This document shows positions 18,600-30,999 of a stretch of 64,000 nucleotides of DNA, in pieces (the stretch's first letter is position 1; each line of letters begins with the position of its first letter). The stretch covers positions 5,618,858 through 5,682,857 of the forward strand of contig OU342633.1 of assembly GCA_910589415.1 (NCBI GenBank), in the 5' to 3' direction. A model generated the notes under the pieces. That model was not told the origin of the DNA, searched no databases, and worked only from the letters and a program-made list of their open reading frames with translations. Both the position numbers and the translations under genes were made by a program. The stretch comes from Malachius bipustulatus. Lineage: Eukaryota > Arthropoda > Insecta > Coleoptera > Melyridae.

Positions 18600-19880
18600 A
18601 TTAAAGCTGGGCTTTTAAATAGAGAAGACCAACCATATCACCTTCTTTAAGGTATGGCAGTTATTTTATTTTCTTTCTTTGTTTTGATTTCTTTGATTTT
18701 CCTTGCCGGACAGTTTAATTTACCTCTGTATTGCAACATTTATCAGTGTTATCTGCAAGAGAGATTGGGATGAATAATTATTATAATTTTATGTGGATTC
18801 TTGGAGAATTTTCAGTACCTACTCAACTAACACCTATTTTTACTGTTGGCAAATCGACCTTTGTGAAACAATTTTTTCTTTAAATTGTACCTTCGGGGAT
18901 TTTAGTAGGCCACACGAGAATTGGTTTCACTTATAGGTAGTCCTTGGTTTTGAGAGTAGTTATAAGGGAACCATTCCTGAAAAGGGATATATATATAAGC
19001 TGTTTTGTGTGTCGTAAGCCATCTCAAGTGCCTAAAGAAAACTACCTAGGGACTAGGGGTAGGGGTAAGTTGATTGAGCAAAGAATTTCTATTACAGGCC
19101 ACTCTTTAATATTGTCAAATTGTTCTTGTAGAGTTTTCTTTTCCTGTGCACCATTAAAATTTGGGGTCCAGTCTTCACGACGTTTCGAGCTCCGGAGTCA
19201 TTAACCGAACACCTGGTCCTGTCTAGTTACACGGTGACAACATCGTCTCCACCAGAAGGGCTACTTCTGATAGGCCGATCCCTTGGTCTGGGCCATTCCA
19301 ACTACGCCCCAAGCCACGGCCACCCCTTCCCTCAGGGTTTGTTCATGCACAGGCTATTAAGGTAGGAACGTTCCTTATTTCACCACCACTGAATCTCCAA
19401 TTCACGACATAAAGAGTTAAAGACTATCCAGCCACATACGGGCCCCAGTCACTGGAACCATACCGCCCGCCTCGACCATCGGGGTAGTGGAAGATTGCAG
19501 ATTTCTTTATTGAATTTGATTTCTTGGTACCTATTTGATTTTTATCTATACTTACCGGTGGTTTTAATATTATAACTCATTATAGTCGGTTATTATAATT
19601 TCAATTTAATAAAATACTTAGGTAGGTATATAGATAATCAAAGCTGTAAACCATCGAGGTAGCGCTGCTCCGAAGGTAATTAATAACAAAACGAACTGTT
19701 CAAATAAAAACTAATGTAATAGATTGACCGCATTTTCCACTGTCCATAATATCAACAAAATCGTAAATTTAATAGAAAATAAAGCCAGTGTTCTTTTGAT
19801 ATAGTCTTTTGTTATTTTTTTTTGAGGTCTCTTATTTTTTTTTTTGATCTCACTAAAATTGGTTGGTGATATCGTAACTC
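18600..19880. other. Intron 2, part without coding signal
   Basis: AT-rich sequence, then a distinctly more GC-rich block at about 19170-19500 (CTCCACCAGAAGGGCTAC, CACGGCCACCCCTTCC) that looks like the untranslated part of an unidentified retroelement. No reading frame is supported. Confidence 0.4.
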
Positions 19881-19920
19881 ACGTAGCGTCCAGGAACCAG
19901 ACGTAGCGTCCAGGAACCAG
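19881..19920. repeat. 20-bp tandem duplication
   Basis: ACGTAGCGTCCAGGAACCAG occurs twice head to tail, directly before the LINE fragment. Confidence 0.9.
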
Positions 19921-19921
19921 G

Positions 19922-22900
19922 CGTTGCACCTTGAAATGGTGCCAGGAAATAGGACTAAACGTCAATCCTACAAAAATTACACTGATACAATTCACAAGAA
20001 AACCAAACCTCAAAACAATCGACTTAAATGAAGTCGAGTTAGAATGGAAGGAAGAAGTAAAATATCTGGGAATAACACTGGATAAGAAGTTAATGTGGAA
20101 CAAGCACTTGAGTGCAACAGTAAGTAAGGCCACATCCGTACTTATGGTGTGCAGGAGAATGGCGGGGAATGCATGGGGTTGCAACCCATCCATTTTACGC
20201 TGGATGTACACCATGCTAGTGACATCATCACATACGGAGCGGTCGTCTGGTACAAGAGGACCAAGCTAATAACAGCGAGGAAAACACTCGAGAAGATCCA
20301 GAGACTTGCATGCCTCTGCATCACAGGAGCAATGAAAACATGCCCAACAGCAGCGTTGGAAGTAATCCTAGTTCTCACACCACTGCACTTACAGCCGATA
20401 TTATAAACGCTGGTTAAGTAGAAAGTTAGTTATCTGGCAGATAGCACTAACTCGGAGTTAAGTTTCCGGGTGCGTATTATAAAGCAAGATTTCCCCGAGC
20501 ATAGCTCGTGGTTAGTTATCGCCGGAAGTCGGCCATATTTAACCGTCCACTCTACCACGAATGTCAACGAAACAGCCAAAACAGCCATATTGACGCTGAA
20601 GAAATGACGTGAGTGACACTTGAAATAAATAAGAAATGTCAGTTGGCTTAAATCTGACTGAATTTAATTCGTTTCATTCGTATTCGTATCGTATTATGAA
20701 CAAGGTTAGGTGGTTAGGTTTTAGAAGATAAACAATCTGCATTTATTTATTACTGTCTACCGTTATGTATTTTATTGTTTGTAATCAATATTAATTCTCA
20801 ACACACAGCGAGTGATAATAAGTGAAAATTGAATCGTGTGAAAGTTGAATCGTCTGTCTACGACACATAATAAAACCAGTGAGCGTTTTCAAGCCGTGTT
20901 TTCCAGTTAAGCTAATCAAATCAATCTACTTAACACTCATCAACGACCAACGGAAGACTGCATAATTATAATAATAATAATTCGTAACTAATGCGAAAGA
21001 GACGGCCAGGGCTTTGCCTCTGCCTAATGCGTCCGCCCAACCCAGTCCAGTGCCCCAGCGTGTACACCCGTGTCCCGTGTTCGTCGGCCGTCGGTTTCAG
21101 TTTCAGACCAGCGCTATTCCAGGTCAAAAATTATTAAAATGAAGTAGGTAAACCTAACTTGGTTGAAAGCAGTCAATAGTCAGTACCTACCTGCTACCTA
21201 AGTACATATTTATTTACAAAAGTGAATTTTTATTCCACATTATGGGACATACTGGAAGAAACTTATGTACCTACCTACAACGTTCGGTTCGAGTAATAGT
21301 TTTTTGGTCCATATGGAAAGAAGGGTTGGTATATAAAATGTACCTACCTACCTATACCTAGGTATTTGTTGATCGTTAATTTGTTATAAACTGAATAAAT
21401 TTATAGCTTTCAATTTTCTGTTGTTTTATTGTCGAATAGATTGAAGAAGTGTCTAGTCTTTAATTTTCATATCTCAATATCGATTTTTTATGAATCAATC
21501 TACCTACCTATACCTACCTACCCTTTAGTTAAAGTGATATAATAATAATTGTGAAATAATTGTAACCTCTGGCTTTTTATTAAATAGGGCAGTTGATATG
21601 CTCTTTACTAATTCTCTATTTACTTATATTATTATACCTACCTACCAATGAACTGACTGAAATGAATAAAAAAATAAAAAAAAAATTAATTCATATCAGC
21701 AGATTGAAATGCATCCATAATAATAATAATAATATTATTATGCACTTATTAAAAGTTATTTTCAAGTTAACATAGAAATTATTTCATTATTAGAAAACTC
21801 ACACTCAAAATTTTATCAATTAGGGAGGATGTAAACCTATAAAAACTAAGATTCAATAAGAATTATCCTGATATTCAACAAAATAATATGCCAGTTTACC
21901 ACTTTAACCGGCGGAAATCTGACGGTTAACTTTATCGGCCAGATAGGCAAAGTTAACCGGCTACTTTAACCTAACCAAGCTAAAAATAGCTTTATAAAAC
22001 CGAATAGTAAGGTTATCCATGCAAACTACGAGTTAAAGTTATCTGACAGTTAAAAAGTTAACCTTGAGAGCTGGAAAAAGCTTTATAATACACCTGTTGC
22101 TCTTTTAACTGGCAGATAGGGACTAACTCCGAGTTATCTTCCTTAACCAGCGTTTATAATATTGGCTGTTAGTGATTCAGAGAAGTGCCGTAGAGACTCA
22201 ACTCAGAATGTCAAGAATGGGAATCAGGGGGGGACTACGAACCGAGGGGAATCAACCCCTGAACATCTGTAAGAACCTCCTGACAATGCCAAAAGACAAA
22301 ACTGTCAAGAAATTTAGCTTCAAGAGAAACTTCATCATGGAACTGTCTACGAAAGAGGAATGGAACGACACATCCATTCACACTCTCAAAGAAGGTACAA
22401 TAAGATGGAACACAGACGGTTCAAAGGCCACCGGAGCAACTGGGACAGGAGTATATGGGCCAGGCACCAACTACTCCAAGCCGATGGGAACATCCCCAAG
22501 CATACTTCAAGCCGAACTGTACGCAATAGAAAAATAGTACTATAAAAATACTATAAAAATAGGGAAATAGCAATACTTGGCTTGGGGTGCCTAGGAAAAC
22601 TCAACAAACAGAATAAAATTCACCTCAAATGGATACCAAGACACACTGGGATTGAGGAAAACGAACGTGCCCACTCATTGGCAAGAAAAGGAGCATCGAC
22701 ACCCTTCATATCGGACCAGAACCATTCTGTAGCCTCGAAGACACGTTCTTCAAGGCAGAACTGCGAAAGGAAGAAGAAAAACTGGGAGAAATCCATTGGA
22801 ATAACCTCTCAGGATTGAGACAATCCAAGGAACTTCTCGGGAACTTTAACTGAGAAAGGTCAATAAAACTCCTGACCCTCAACAAAGGAAGTCTCAGAAT

Positions 22901-23255
22901 GCTAACAGGATTCCTAACAGGTCATTGCAAGCTCAATGAACACCTGAGGAAACTTGGCAAAGAAAAAGATGGCGTTTGCAGATTCTGCAGGGAAGAAAAC
23001 GAGACGCCTAGTCATCTATTGATGAACTGCGAAGCTCTAGAACGTGAAAGAAGCGATGTTATGGGCCAACACTAGCTCAACGGGGGGGCTCTGCCCGACC
23101 TTGATCCCCTTCAAATCCTGAAATTTCTAAGGGAAGCGGAGTTGGAGAGGCTGCTGAAATGAAGGGAATATACACCAAAGAAGCAGAGAAGAGGGGGCAC
23201 AATAGATCTGTAATAGGTTGCAGCGCATCTGACACCCTCATTATCAATATCAGTA
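19922..23255 (+). pseudogene. LINE (I/LOA-R1-like) 3' half, split by a Harbinger-like element
   Basis: Left part 19922-20388 is the end of the RT: LKWCQEIGLNVNPTKITL, VKYLGITLDKKLMWNKHL, then, after a frameshift near 20215, ITYGAVVWYKRTK and KIQRLACLCITGAMKT. Right part starts at 22172: VIQRSAVETQLRMSRMG, then an RNase H domain (IRWNTDGSKATGATGTG, ILQAELYAIEK, KIHLKWIPRHTGIEENERAH), and a C-terminal CCHC (CRFCREENETPSHLLMNC, about 22975-23030) ending at a TGA at 23160. Stops and frameshifts at 22537, 22818 and 23075 make it non-functional. The gap 20392-22168 is an inserted DNA transposon. A sibling copy in minus orientation is at 43032-43600. It lies in intron 2 of host gene 1, same strand. 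Confidence 0.85.
20392..22168. mobile_element. Non-autonomous PIF/Harbinger-like transposon
   Basis: Terminal inverted repeats CAGCCGATATTATAAACGCT and AGCGTTTATAATATTGGCTG, extended inside by TGGTTAAG and GGAGTTA/AACTCCGAG blocks. TTA is duplicated at 20389-20391 and 22169-22171; a 3-bp TWA duplication is the mark of PIF/Harbinger. 1777 bp, no transposase frame; rich in CTACCTAC microsatellite at 21180-21520. Confidence 0.85.
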
Positions 23256-23607
23256 TATTAAGCGGGCGTAAAAATTTGAGGAAATACGCTGAGGACCAAG
23301 AGCGCGAAGCGCTATATTATAGTTGAATAATAAATTTTTCAAGTGAATTTTTAGTGGTTCTAGCACATGCCTGTTGTATTTAATTTTATCAAACAAGTAT
23401 CAATAATGCAGGAATCATATTTAATTTTTTTCAAATTGGACATTTTTAATAGGTATATTGACAAATTATTTTATAAGTATGTACTGCGGTAATTCCAACA
23501 GGAAATTTTCAATAGAAAATGAAGTTAAATATATTCTAACAATTCTAAGATTAGTGAAGTTATATGTCTATAATTGAGAGATAATGGATCAATAGTCAAT
23601 TCACAAT

Positions 23608-23853
23608 GGGTCAGTTGCACAAACGTTAATTAAAGATTTGTCAGATAATTACTGATTTTAAATTGCAAATTTTGAAAATAGGGTGAATATTTTGAATGAT
23701 CTTTTATTTTTTTATCAGTCATTAACTCTTCTAAAAGGGAGTAGAATTTATTTCCAGCAATACCAGACCAACATTTTGATAATACAAATACAGGGCATTT
23801 TAAAATCAGTAGTTATCTGGTAGATCTGTAATTAACGTTTGTGCAACCGGACC
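23608..23853. mobile_element. Hairpin MITE, about 246 bp
   Basis: Ends GGTCAGTTGCACAAACGTTA and TAACGTTTGTGCAACCGGACC; pairing continues through AGATAATTACTGATTTTAAA / TTTTAAAATCAGTAGTTATCT, so arms exceed 50 bases. AAT flanks it on both sides. Confidence 0.85.
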
Positions 23854-24299
23854 AATGTCTATCATCCACACATGTCTAACTTTACAGGAAAGTAAAAAAA
23901 AACTCAATTTTTTGTACACTATGGTAGTTAGTATTCCAAAACTTTGAGTGGAAGACTTTGATTGGTTGCAATCATTTGAGCTCTGGTCTCGTTATAGAAA
24001 ATGACCCTGGTTTAATTATTGCGGCAAATCCTGAAAATTCAAAAAAATTTACTTAGATGCTATTTTTCTCAATTATTATCGATGTAGGTACTTATTCTTT
24101 ATAAGGAATAAGCGTGACAGTTTCGCTCATTAAACCCATTTTTTTTTCATTCAGTTCCTGCTCAACCCCTGGGGTTTATTGCAGGTGGAACATTATTTAC
24201 ACACAGTTATAAACAGTTATCAGGTTGAGTTCAAGAATTTTATACAAAGTTAACTTAAAATCTACACATTATTTATGAGATTAACGTCCTGTAGGAAAT

Positions 24300-25110
24300 T
24301 TATCGTCTCTCGATGCTGTTGATATTAGAACCAATTGCTTGCCTTAGGTCGCCTGGAGTAGATAATTTTCGGCGATTCTGTCCATACAATGGACAATCAA
24401 TGAGAATATGCTGGACGTCAATTTGAATGTTACAGAGGTTGCAGATTGGAGGAGGTTCTCGCTTTAGAAGATAAGAGTGGAAGAGTTTGGTGTGCCCGAG
24501 CCTCAGTCGGGATATAATGACCTGTTGTTTGATTTTGCCAACCTTTTGTTTGTTCTGTTTAAGATTATGACGTCCTTCTTCCCATGAACGTTGCCAGATT
24601 CATTTTGCGGATTTCTTTATTTCTGAAATGATATCTTCCGCGATTCTGAGGTCATGTGTCTCTATGGTGGGTGACCGAGCTGCTTCTTTGTAGTCAGAGC
24701 ATATAACAAAGCTTCTTTCCGGCTGATTGGCGACATGGAGTGGAGCCTTGTGAATGGTGAAGAGTTCCGCACTGAATATTGAGGTGATGTTACTGAGATG
24801 GAATTGAGAATATGTGACTGGTGTGGTGAAGGCTGCTCCGACTGAGTTGTGATTTATTTTTGAAGCATCAGTGAAGATAAATATGGAAGCTAGGCAGTTT
24901 GCTGCTATGCTTCTGAAAGTTTGGGCTATTAAGGAAGGAGGAGTATCTGCTTTGGGAAGTAGGAATAGTTGTGTGTTTATTGCGGGTGTGAGGATTGTCC
25001 ATGGTGGATTATTTGTCAGAAGGGTGGAGTTCTGTGGTAAGATGTTGAGTGAGGTGAGGTTTAGAAGTCGTCTGATTCTTTCGGATATGGGAGGTGAAAG
25101 ATGTGGTTTT
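24300..25110 (-). pseudogene. LINE 3' fragment, RNase H and zinc knuckle
   Basis: Read on the minus strand, the segment gives FIFTDASKINHNSVGAAF, SAELFTIHKAPLHVAN (RNase H core), then RLRLGHTKLFHSYLLKREPP and ICNLCNIQIDVQHILIDCP (CCHC), ending at a TAA at 24300-24302. This order is common at the 3' end of arthropod LINEs with RNase H. At least one stop and several shifts are present. It differs in sequence from the 22-23 kb LINE, so it is another family. Lies in intron 2 of host gene 1, antisense to it. Confidence 0.75.
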
Positions 25111-25139
25111 CTTTGATAGAGTGTCTGAAAAATATTTGA

Positions 25140-25831
25140 TAAGGGCTATTATAGGCAAAATCAAAAGTATCTTCTTATGATAAGGTCTTTATTATACAGT
25201 GCTTCTCAAAAGTGACGGATAAATTAATGTTCTCAGTTCATATATGTAGAATTAGAAAAACCCGAAACAGGTAAATTTTTGAATTTAATTTATGTTCCAT
25301 TGTTGTAACATTTTTTTATACGATCATAGTTCCTTGACTAAGTAATGACGTCTTTGCATTTTTTAAATAGGACACGTGACATGTTATTACATTTTCAGAT
25401 TGTCTGAGAAAGTCCAGTTAGAACGAGTTTTACAGTTGCAATTAAAATTGGGTATAAACAATGAAGGTACCTACTTATTTACAAGAAATGATTTGAAAAT
25501 AAAATTAATTCAGTTTTAGTGCGGTAGCTAAGTTAGTTAATTAAGGGGAATCACGAGAAAATAAGTCCTAAAGGGTACCGATGATTTTAATTAAAATGGC
25601 GTCCAGGGATAATTTAAACATACCTACACATGTTCATGACTGAAATTAACGAAAGCACATAAACAACAATCCAGCGTTTTACTTATTATGCGGTAAATTT
25701 GAATTCAACCCATCCGAAGTTATCCTTAATATTTGAATAAAATGCTCAATTTGTTCATTTACTGGGTACTGTTCATTCTCTGGGCAAGCTATTCTATATC
25801 ATAAACAACTATTAAAATGTAAATGTTTTAG
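25140..25831. other. Intron 2 end, no feature
   Basis: AT-rich; no frame, repeat or structure that I can support before exon 3. Confidence 0.5.
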
Positions 25832-26170
25832 ATCACTTACACATTTTAACACAAGAAGCTTTGGATCATGCAGATTTAACAGTTCTCACAGGAACAATTG
25901 GTGCCGCTTCCTTGCTTAAAAATTGTCTATGGTTTCATATCCAGTCGACGGAAACTAATCGATCTCAAGCTAATGAGTTACAAATTACGCAGAAGAAATA
26001 CCAAGAAATGTCTGAAGCTCTTGCTGAAAGGTTACTAGACTTACATTGCCGCCTCCTGTCTCTGTATATTCTTCAGGATGCCGACTGTTTGGATTGGGAA
26101 AATCCGAAACCGTTCTGTGAATCGGAACGTGGTTCTTATATTATTCAAATGTGGTGGTTGTACATGCAAG
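25832..26170 (+). CDS. Host gene 1, exon 3 (residues 116-228)
   Basis: Acceptor ATGTTTTAG, donor GGTAGGA. DHLHILTQEALDHADLT, then a helical stretch (ELQITQKKYQEMSEALAERL) and a Trp/Cys-rich end (DADCLDWENPKPFCESE, QMWWLYMQG). Phase 1 in, phase 1 out. Confidence 0.8.
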
Positions 26171-26237
26171 GTAGGAACATTTGACAATTATAATGTATAC
26201 CCGATCTAGAAAGTTATGAAAAATTTATTGAATTTAG

Positions 26238-26344
26238 GTACAAAGGAAAATCTATGGAATAACGTTCCACCTAAAATGGCACAACGAGTTTTTTCTGGAA
26301 TGTTGAATGAATCATTGACGATTTTAACTGTTCGATACTCTCAG
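26238..26344 (+). CDS. Host gene 1, exon 4 (residues 229-264)
   Basis: Acceptor GAATTTAG, donor CAG/GTAATG. NVPPKMAQRVFSGMLNESL then TILTVRYSQ: the best conserved-looking part of the protein and the basis of the tentative family call. Confidence 0.8.
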
Positions 26345-27697
26345 GTAATGAGTTAAAGTCTTTTTTGTCACATACCTATTTGTGTACGTTCTGACATTCG
26401 GTTGATTAATTCAATTACATTATAATCACAGGTTAAATTCGCAAGACCTATAATTTTTCGCAGTAAACTGCGGGAACTGCACTTTTGCAGGTTTAAGGTT
26501 TGGCTATAGACACTGTTCAAATTAAAAAAAAATCCCTAGACCTAAGATGGAGCCTTTTCACTGTCAATTATTATTATTAGGTCGAAAACATTTACTTAAA
26601 GTAAAAGTTACAAAAATTATAGCTACCAGCAGTTTACGTGGTAAAATTAAATAGGGCGAGGGGTAAACGTTAGGACTGTTTCCTGACATAAGAAAAACAG
26701 GTATTTACCTAGATACTGCAATGGAACGGGAATATTCGCCCAATAAATAATATTTCTTAAATTATTATTTAACAGGTAGGCAGTTGTTTCTGTGGTAATT
26801 TCTAGAGAACGTCACAGAAATCTGTCTGTTAACTTAATGTGCCTTTATAACGCATGAAAGAGTTACCTACATCAGGGAAGATACGGTCCGGTAGGTTCCC
26901 AGGGATAGCTGTTATGAAGTAGGCCAGCAAAGTTAAAAACTAAAGTTAGGTACTAGCAAGTACTTCTAGATCCTATTTGCCCATGCTGCAGTTATAAGCA
27001 CGGAAACTCGGGCAATAAAAAAAGATCGATTGGCTTATTCAGTCAACTGATAGCCCTCCTGAACCATGCCGGTGCGGCTGGGCGCGCTGAGATTGACAGG
27101 ATGGTGGAGGTCATCAACTAGGAAAGTCTCTCTCACCTGGGGCAAGATGGAACTCGTAAACCATCTACCGCGAGGGGCTAAGATATTACATTAAAGGCGT
27201 TTGATAGAATCTGCTGAGTATCAGGGTCGCTGTCCTGACATATGTCCACCCGGAAATGTCCGGGTGGAATAAATGTATCTCTCTCCCCTTGCTCCACAGG
27301 TTCGCCTTCGTGGAGATACGAAAAAAAATGAGTATGTTATTGACCAGTAGCACCTTCTACCCCACTACTTCTGGATACTTTTTGTCTCACGCGACTGTAG
27401 CTGTGATACAGAAATGCCCGAATAATATTTCATTGTAGTTGTATTTTAATTCTACTCGTACGCCACTGAATTTCCCTTCGCTTTATATATCTTACTCTCA
27501 TTGCCAGGGATCTCTTTGGTACATAACATATCTCAGGAACCTTGACCTCTTTGGAACATATCTCAGAGATGGCAAGGTACCTGTCGAGATGGAGATACGT
27601 CCTTCGCAGCCGTCGTAGACTACGGCTTAGAGCTGGTTTAGTTCACGAACTTTGAATATAACTTTCAGGTTTGTTCTATATACCGAGAGTGAACTTA
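26345..27697. other. Intron 4, left part
   Basis: No coding sequence. 26990-27440 is more GC-rich, with CACCCGGAAATGTCCGGGTG (a near-perfect hairpin at 27247-27266), and may be untranslated LINE or SINE sequence. Confidence 0.4.
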
Positions 27698-28517
27698 GTT
27701 TAGTTTAGTTGTATAATGAGTGGGTCGATTAGTGACACCTCCACTGCGACCTAAGTGCTCTTCATCCATTCCAGCAGGCCACTGCTTTTTAAAAAGCTAA
27801 TGACCTTAGATGGTGTGAATGTATCCAGGTCTCTTGAAGAGAAAAGTACTCTTCCGAATGTTGAGTGTCTGGTCCTTCCCAAGGCGGGGCAGTTGCATAG
27901 AGCATGCTCTGCTGTTTCTACATCCTCCAGACACAGGCGACATTCTGCGTTATCGGCTAGATTCATCCCGTGTAAGTGGTGGTACACTTTACAGTGTCCT
28001 GTGTATTAGTGTACTAGTCTATTAGAGCCCTTAGGTTAGCCGTTTTGAGCTCCAGTAGCTTTTTAGCTCTGTTTCTCGATGGTACCTCAATTAAGGTCTT
28101 AGAGTGAGTTAATCCTGGCAGAGTTTGCCAGTACCGAAGTACCTTATTTTCCGTCCAGGTGTCTATTGTTGTTTTTGGCAATATTTGAGGATATATGCCA
28201 ACAACCGGTTCTGGTCCTGTAAATTTGGATTAGGTTCCTCTTCTAGCCAGAGAGTCGGCTATTTCGTTCTCTCCAAGGACCTGGAATCCAGACCAGAGTC
28301 AAGTTATTGTTTTTAGCTATCTCATTGAGTGCTGTTTGACAGTTCCATACTAGTTTGGAGTTGGAACGAATGGAGCAAAGGGCTTTCAGGGCCGCTTGGC
28401 TATCTGAGAAGATTTTAATTGTTTTTCGCGTGCAGTGCATTTCATCTAGCATCTGCGCGCTGAGTACAAGGGCATAAATTTCTGCCTGAAATACTGTTGC
28501 GTACTGACCCAGGCTTG
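27698..28517 (-). pseudogene. LINE 3' fragment with 13-bp target duplication
   Basis: Minus-strand remnants in order: RNase H (TIKIFSDSQAALKALCSIRS, NLTLVWIPG), then LARRGTESKF-like text in another frame, then the C-terminal CCHC (CRLCLEDVETAEHALCNCP) and FGRVLFSSRDLD, ending at a stop at 27751. The frame is broken at several points. The 3' end has a short microsatellite (AACTAAACTAAAC on the minus strand). GAGAGTGAACTTA stands on both sides (27685-27697 and 28518-28530), a 13-bp target-site duplication, so this is a complete 5'-truncated insertion of 820 bp in intron 4 of host gene 1. Confidence 0.85.
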
Positions 28518-28817
28518 GAGAGTGAACTTATACGGACGAATACATGCTTCCTTCCATCTGTAGGATGCTTTACGAGACTTCTAAGGGCAAAATAACCTTA
28601 GGACTGGCGAGAAAATAAAGTCACCTCACCTAAAACGGTTAAGAAAAACTGCTATGAATATTAGAATACAATTTCACATAAGCGATGTCTTAAATTTTAC
28701 ATATAAATAACAGAATTTAATAAGAGGGGGAATAAAAAAATACGTAGATAATCTAAGAATAAATATCACTGAAACGCCCACCTACATGTTATATTGTTTA
28801 TTTATTAATTTTTTCAG

Positions 28818-29039
28818 TCAAATCCTTCTGAAGCAAGATCAAAATTGCTGATTACGGATATCGCAAATCTACTGCTTTGTGTGGCACAACTTCTTCCAAG
28901 TATTTGTGATGGCGCAAATGATTTTTTAGGATTTTTTATATGCGACCAAGGAAAAATAATCAGAGATATTCATACAAAATGTCAAGAACTGTTTGCATGT
29001 TTAATTCTTAGAGGTGCACCTCTTGAAGCCTTACACAAG
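28818..29039 (+). CDS. Host gene 1, exon 5 (residues 265-338)
   Basis: Acceptor ATTTTTTCAG, donor AAG/GTCAGT. SNPSEARSKLLITDIANLLL, CVAQLLPSICDG, then KCQELFACLILRGAPLEAL. Confidence 0.8.
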
Positions 29040-29108
29040 GTCAGTGATTTCAAGTATCTAGTACCTACTGAATATTATTATATAAACCAAGTATATGAAT
29101 TGTTTTAG

Positions 29109-29318
29109 ATTGGTCGTAAAGGCATAGAAAACATTGAACTATTTAAACCAAGAAATATGGGCGCTTTACCTTGGATCATATTTTCTTTGCCTTACATATT
29201 TAAAGCGTATCCCAAAAATGTATTGAAACTGTCGGATTTGGATCAAAATATACTGATTGCGTTAGAATTAATGGTTCTTTTAGCTCAACCTCAACCGAAC
29301 TGGGCCATGCTTTTAAAG
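29109..29318 (+). CDS. Host gene 1, exon 6 (residues 339-408)
   Basis: Acceptor TTGTTTTAG, donor AAG/GTAAAA. Includes FKPRNMGALPWIIFSLPYIF and a Leu-rich helix ending PQPNWAMLLK. The next intron is only 51 bases. Confidence 0.8.
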
Positions 29319-29369
29319 GTAAAACCAATATTTTTTATTTTCCTAAACGTTTGTAGATTAATGTTTCAG

Positions 29370-29678
29370 ACTTTGTGCATGTCAAATTATAAAATCTTGC
29401 AAATGATACTCGATTGCAGTCTAAATCAAGGAAATTTAGAAATGGAAATTCCATCCTCGAAAGATGAGTCTTGTCAAGCTTTCTTGTGCTACAAAGATGG
29501 ATCTTGCAAAAGCATCAGTTCTAGTTCCCCGGCTATCAATACGTTTTATCATTATGACTTTGTATTTGCTTGCACAGACCTTCTTTTGTCTATCGGTAGT
29601 GAAGATGACTTTAAAGATATACTTCTTCCTAAAATTACTCAAACAGAGGACTGGACAAAATATTTCGACCGTCGAAAT
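29370..29678 (+). CDS. Host gene 1, exon 7 (residues 409-511)
   Basis: Acceptor AATGTTTCAG, donor AAT/GTAAGT. A Cys- and Ser-rich loop (CQAFLCYKDGSCKSISSSS) then acidic residues. The upstream 51-base intron is a multiple of three with no stop, so an isoform that keeps it would stay open. Confidence 0.75.
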
Positions 29679-30780
29679 GTAAGTCAGCTATCTTCTATCT
29701 GATGATTCAAATACCCGATTCGGAGGCTTAAAAATGACCTGCCTACGAGAATATAATTTGTCAAAATTTTTCAAAATGTCAAAAATTTAATTATTAATTC
29801 GAAAACCGTTACTAGAATTGAAGATATTTTAGGATAACTGTCCGTATAGGCGAAAGTAAGACTGTGTATTTATTTAGCTTTTGATAATATTTAATATCTT
29901 TATCGGTGCTGAAAATTAATGCATGGTGGAGGTTATATCATGTTCACCATTGGTAACTTCTTTATAATTGCAGCTACCAAGTAGGTTCCATTGCAAACTA
30001 GTAGCGTTTTTTCTACTAATTCAAATAGTCAAATAAAAAAAATGAGCATTATTGCTTTCTCGGGATATTCTCAAAAACGTTTTTTTATATGACTTTATAA
30101 GAGACACTATGCTTTTCCTTTGACAGGCAGTTTAGATACTTTAGATTCAAAGCAGCGAGCAGAAAAACGGTTTTTTGAATTAGAAAGGGAATTCATGGCG
30201 ACGAATCTTTTCATAAGGCATATTCTGAATTCATAATGGGATATGAACAACTGGGCAACTGGGACATATCTAAGATCGATTAATTATTTGACAATTCCCT
30301 TTGTTCATTTTATTTACCTTGTCCCGGGGTCTTCAAACAGAACAGTTACACTACCAAGTAGTTAAGGGTAATTTTTGACGGAAGTGCTGCTTCCACGACG
30401 CGTTTCCCTCAATGACTTGCACTTGGTTGGGAGAGATTTGTTTTCCATTCTTATCTCATAAATTGTCGGAAGCCCAAGTATGTCTTATGTGCAGACCGAA
30501 TGAAGATATATAGGTCATTATTGTGAGCCTTTTCAAAGGTCATTACAACGTATGCTCGATCTGGAGATCAGATCCTACGAAACCAATAGCACAGGTTATT
30601 TTGAACACGGTAACCTACGGTTTGAGTAGTTTTAGCTTCATTGCATTCAGGTGCTTGCTCCGGCTAACAATGGATTCAAAAAATAATCTTTAACATACTA
30701 TTAACAGATTTAGTTAAAAGGGTTCGTTCATAAATAAACCCCAGACTCATTCAATTATTTATTTAATATTTACTCGGGCC
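29679..30780. other. Intron 7, left part, no gene
   Basis: AT-rich unique-looking sequence; no frame or repeat that I can support. Confidence 0.5.
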
Positions 30781-30966
30781 TGTTATTTATTTATATCGAA
30801 CAATCGCCATGCACGAAGAATGATGAATGATTCTCGAACAATTCCAGTCATATCGCAAAATCCTTATCGTCGAGCAAGCTCTAGGAATTGGCGTCGGCAG
30901 TGTGTAAATAAAGCTCGTCGTCTCCCCGCAGCACCTGTTACCTTGATGTATTTCGTAATCGCTACA
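30781..30966 (-). repeat. Candidate 3' LTR of the intron-7 gypsy element
   Basis: TGT...ACA ends. On the minus strand it is preceded by the purine run AAGGAGGGGACAG (30967-30980), a fitting polypurine tract, itself downstream of the integrase remnant. Borders uncertain. Confidence 0.4.
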
Positions 30967-30999
30967 CTGTCCCCTCCTTAAAAGCCTTTCGTCCCGAAG

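Noticed and set aside
21593..21775. Small hydrophobic frame
   Set aside because: Low-complexity Leu/Ile/Asn translation inside a non-coding transposon.
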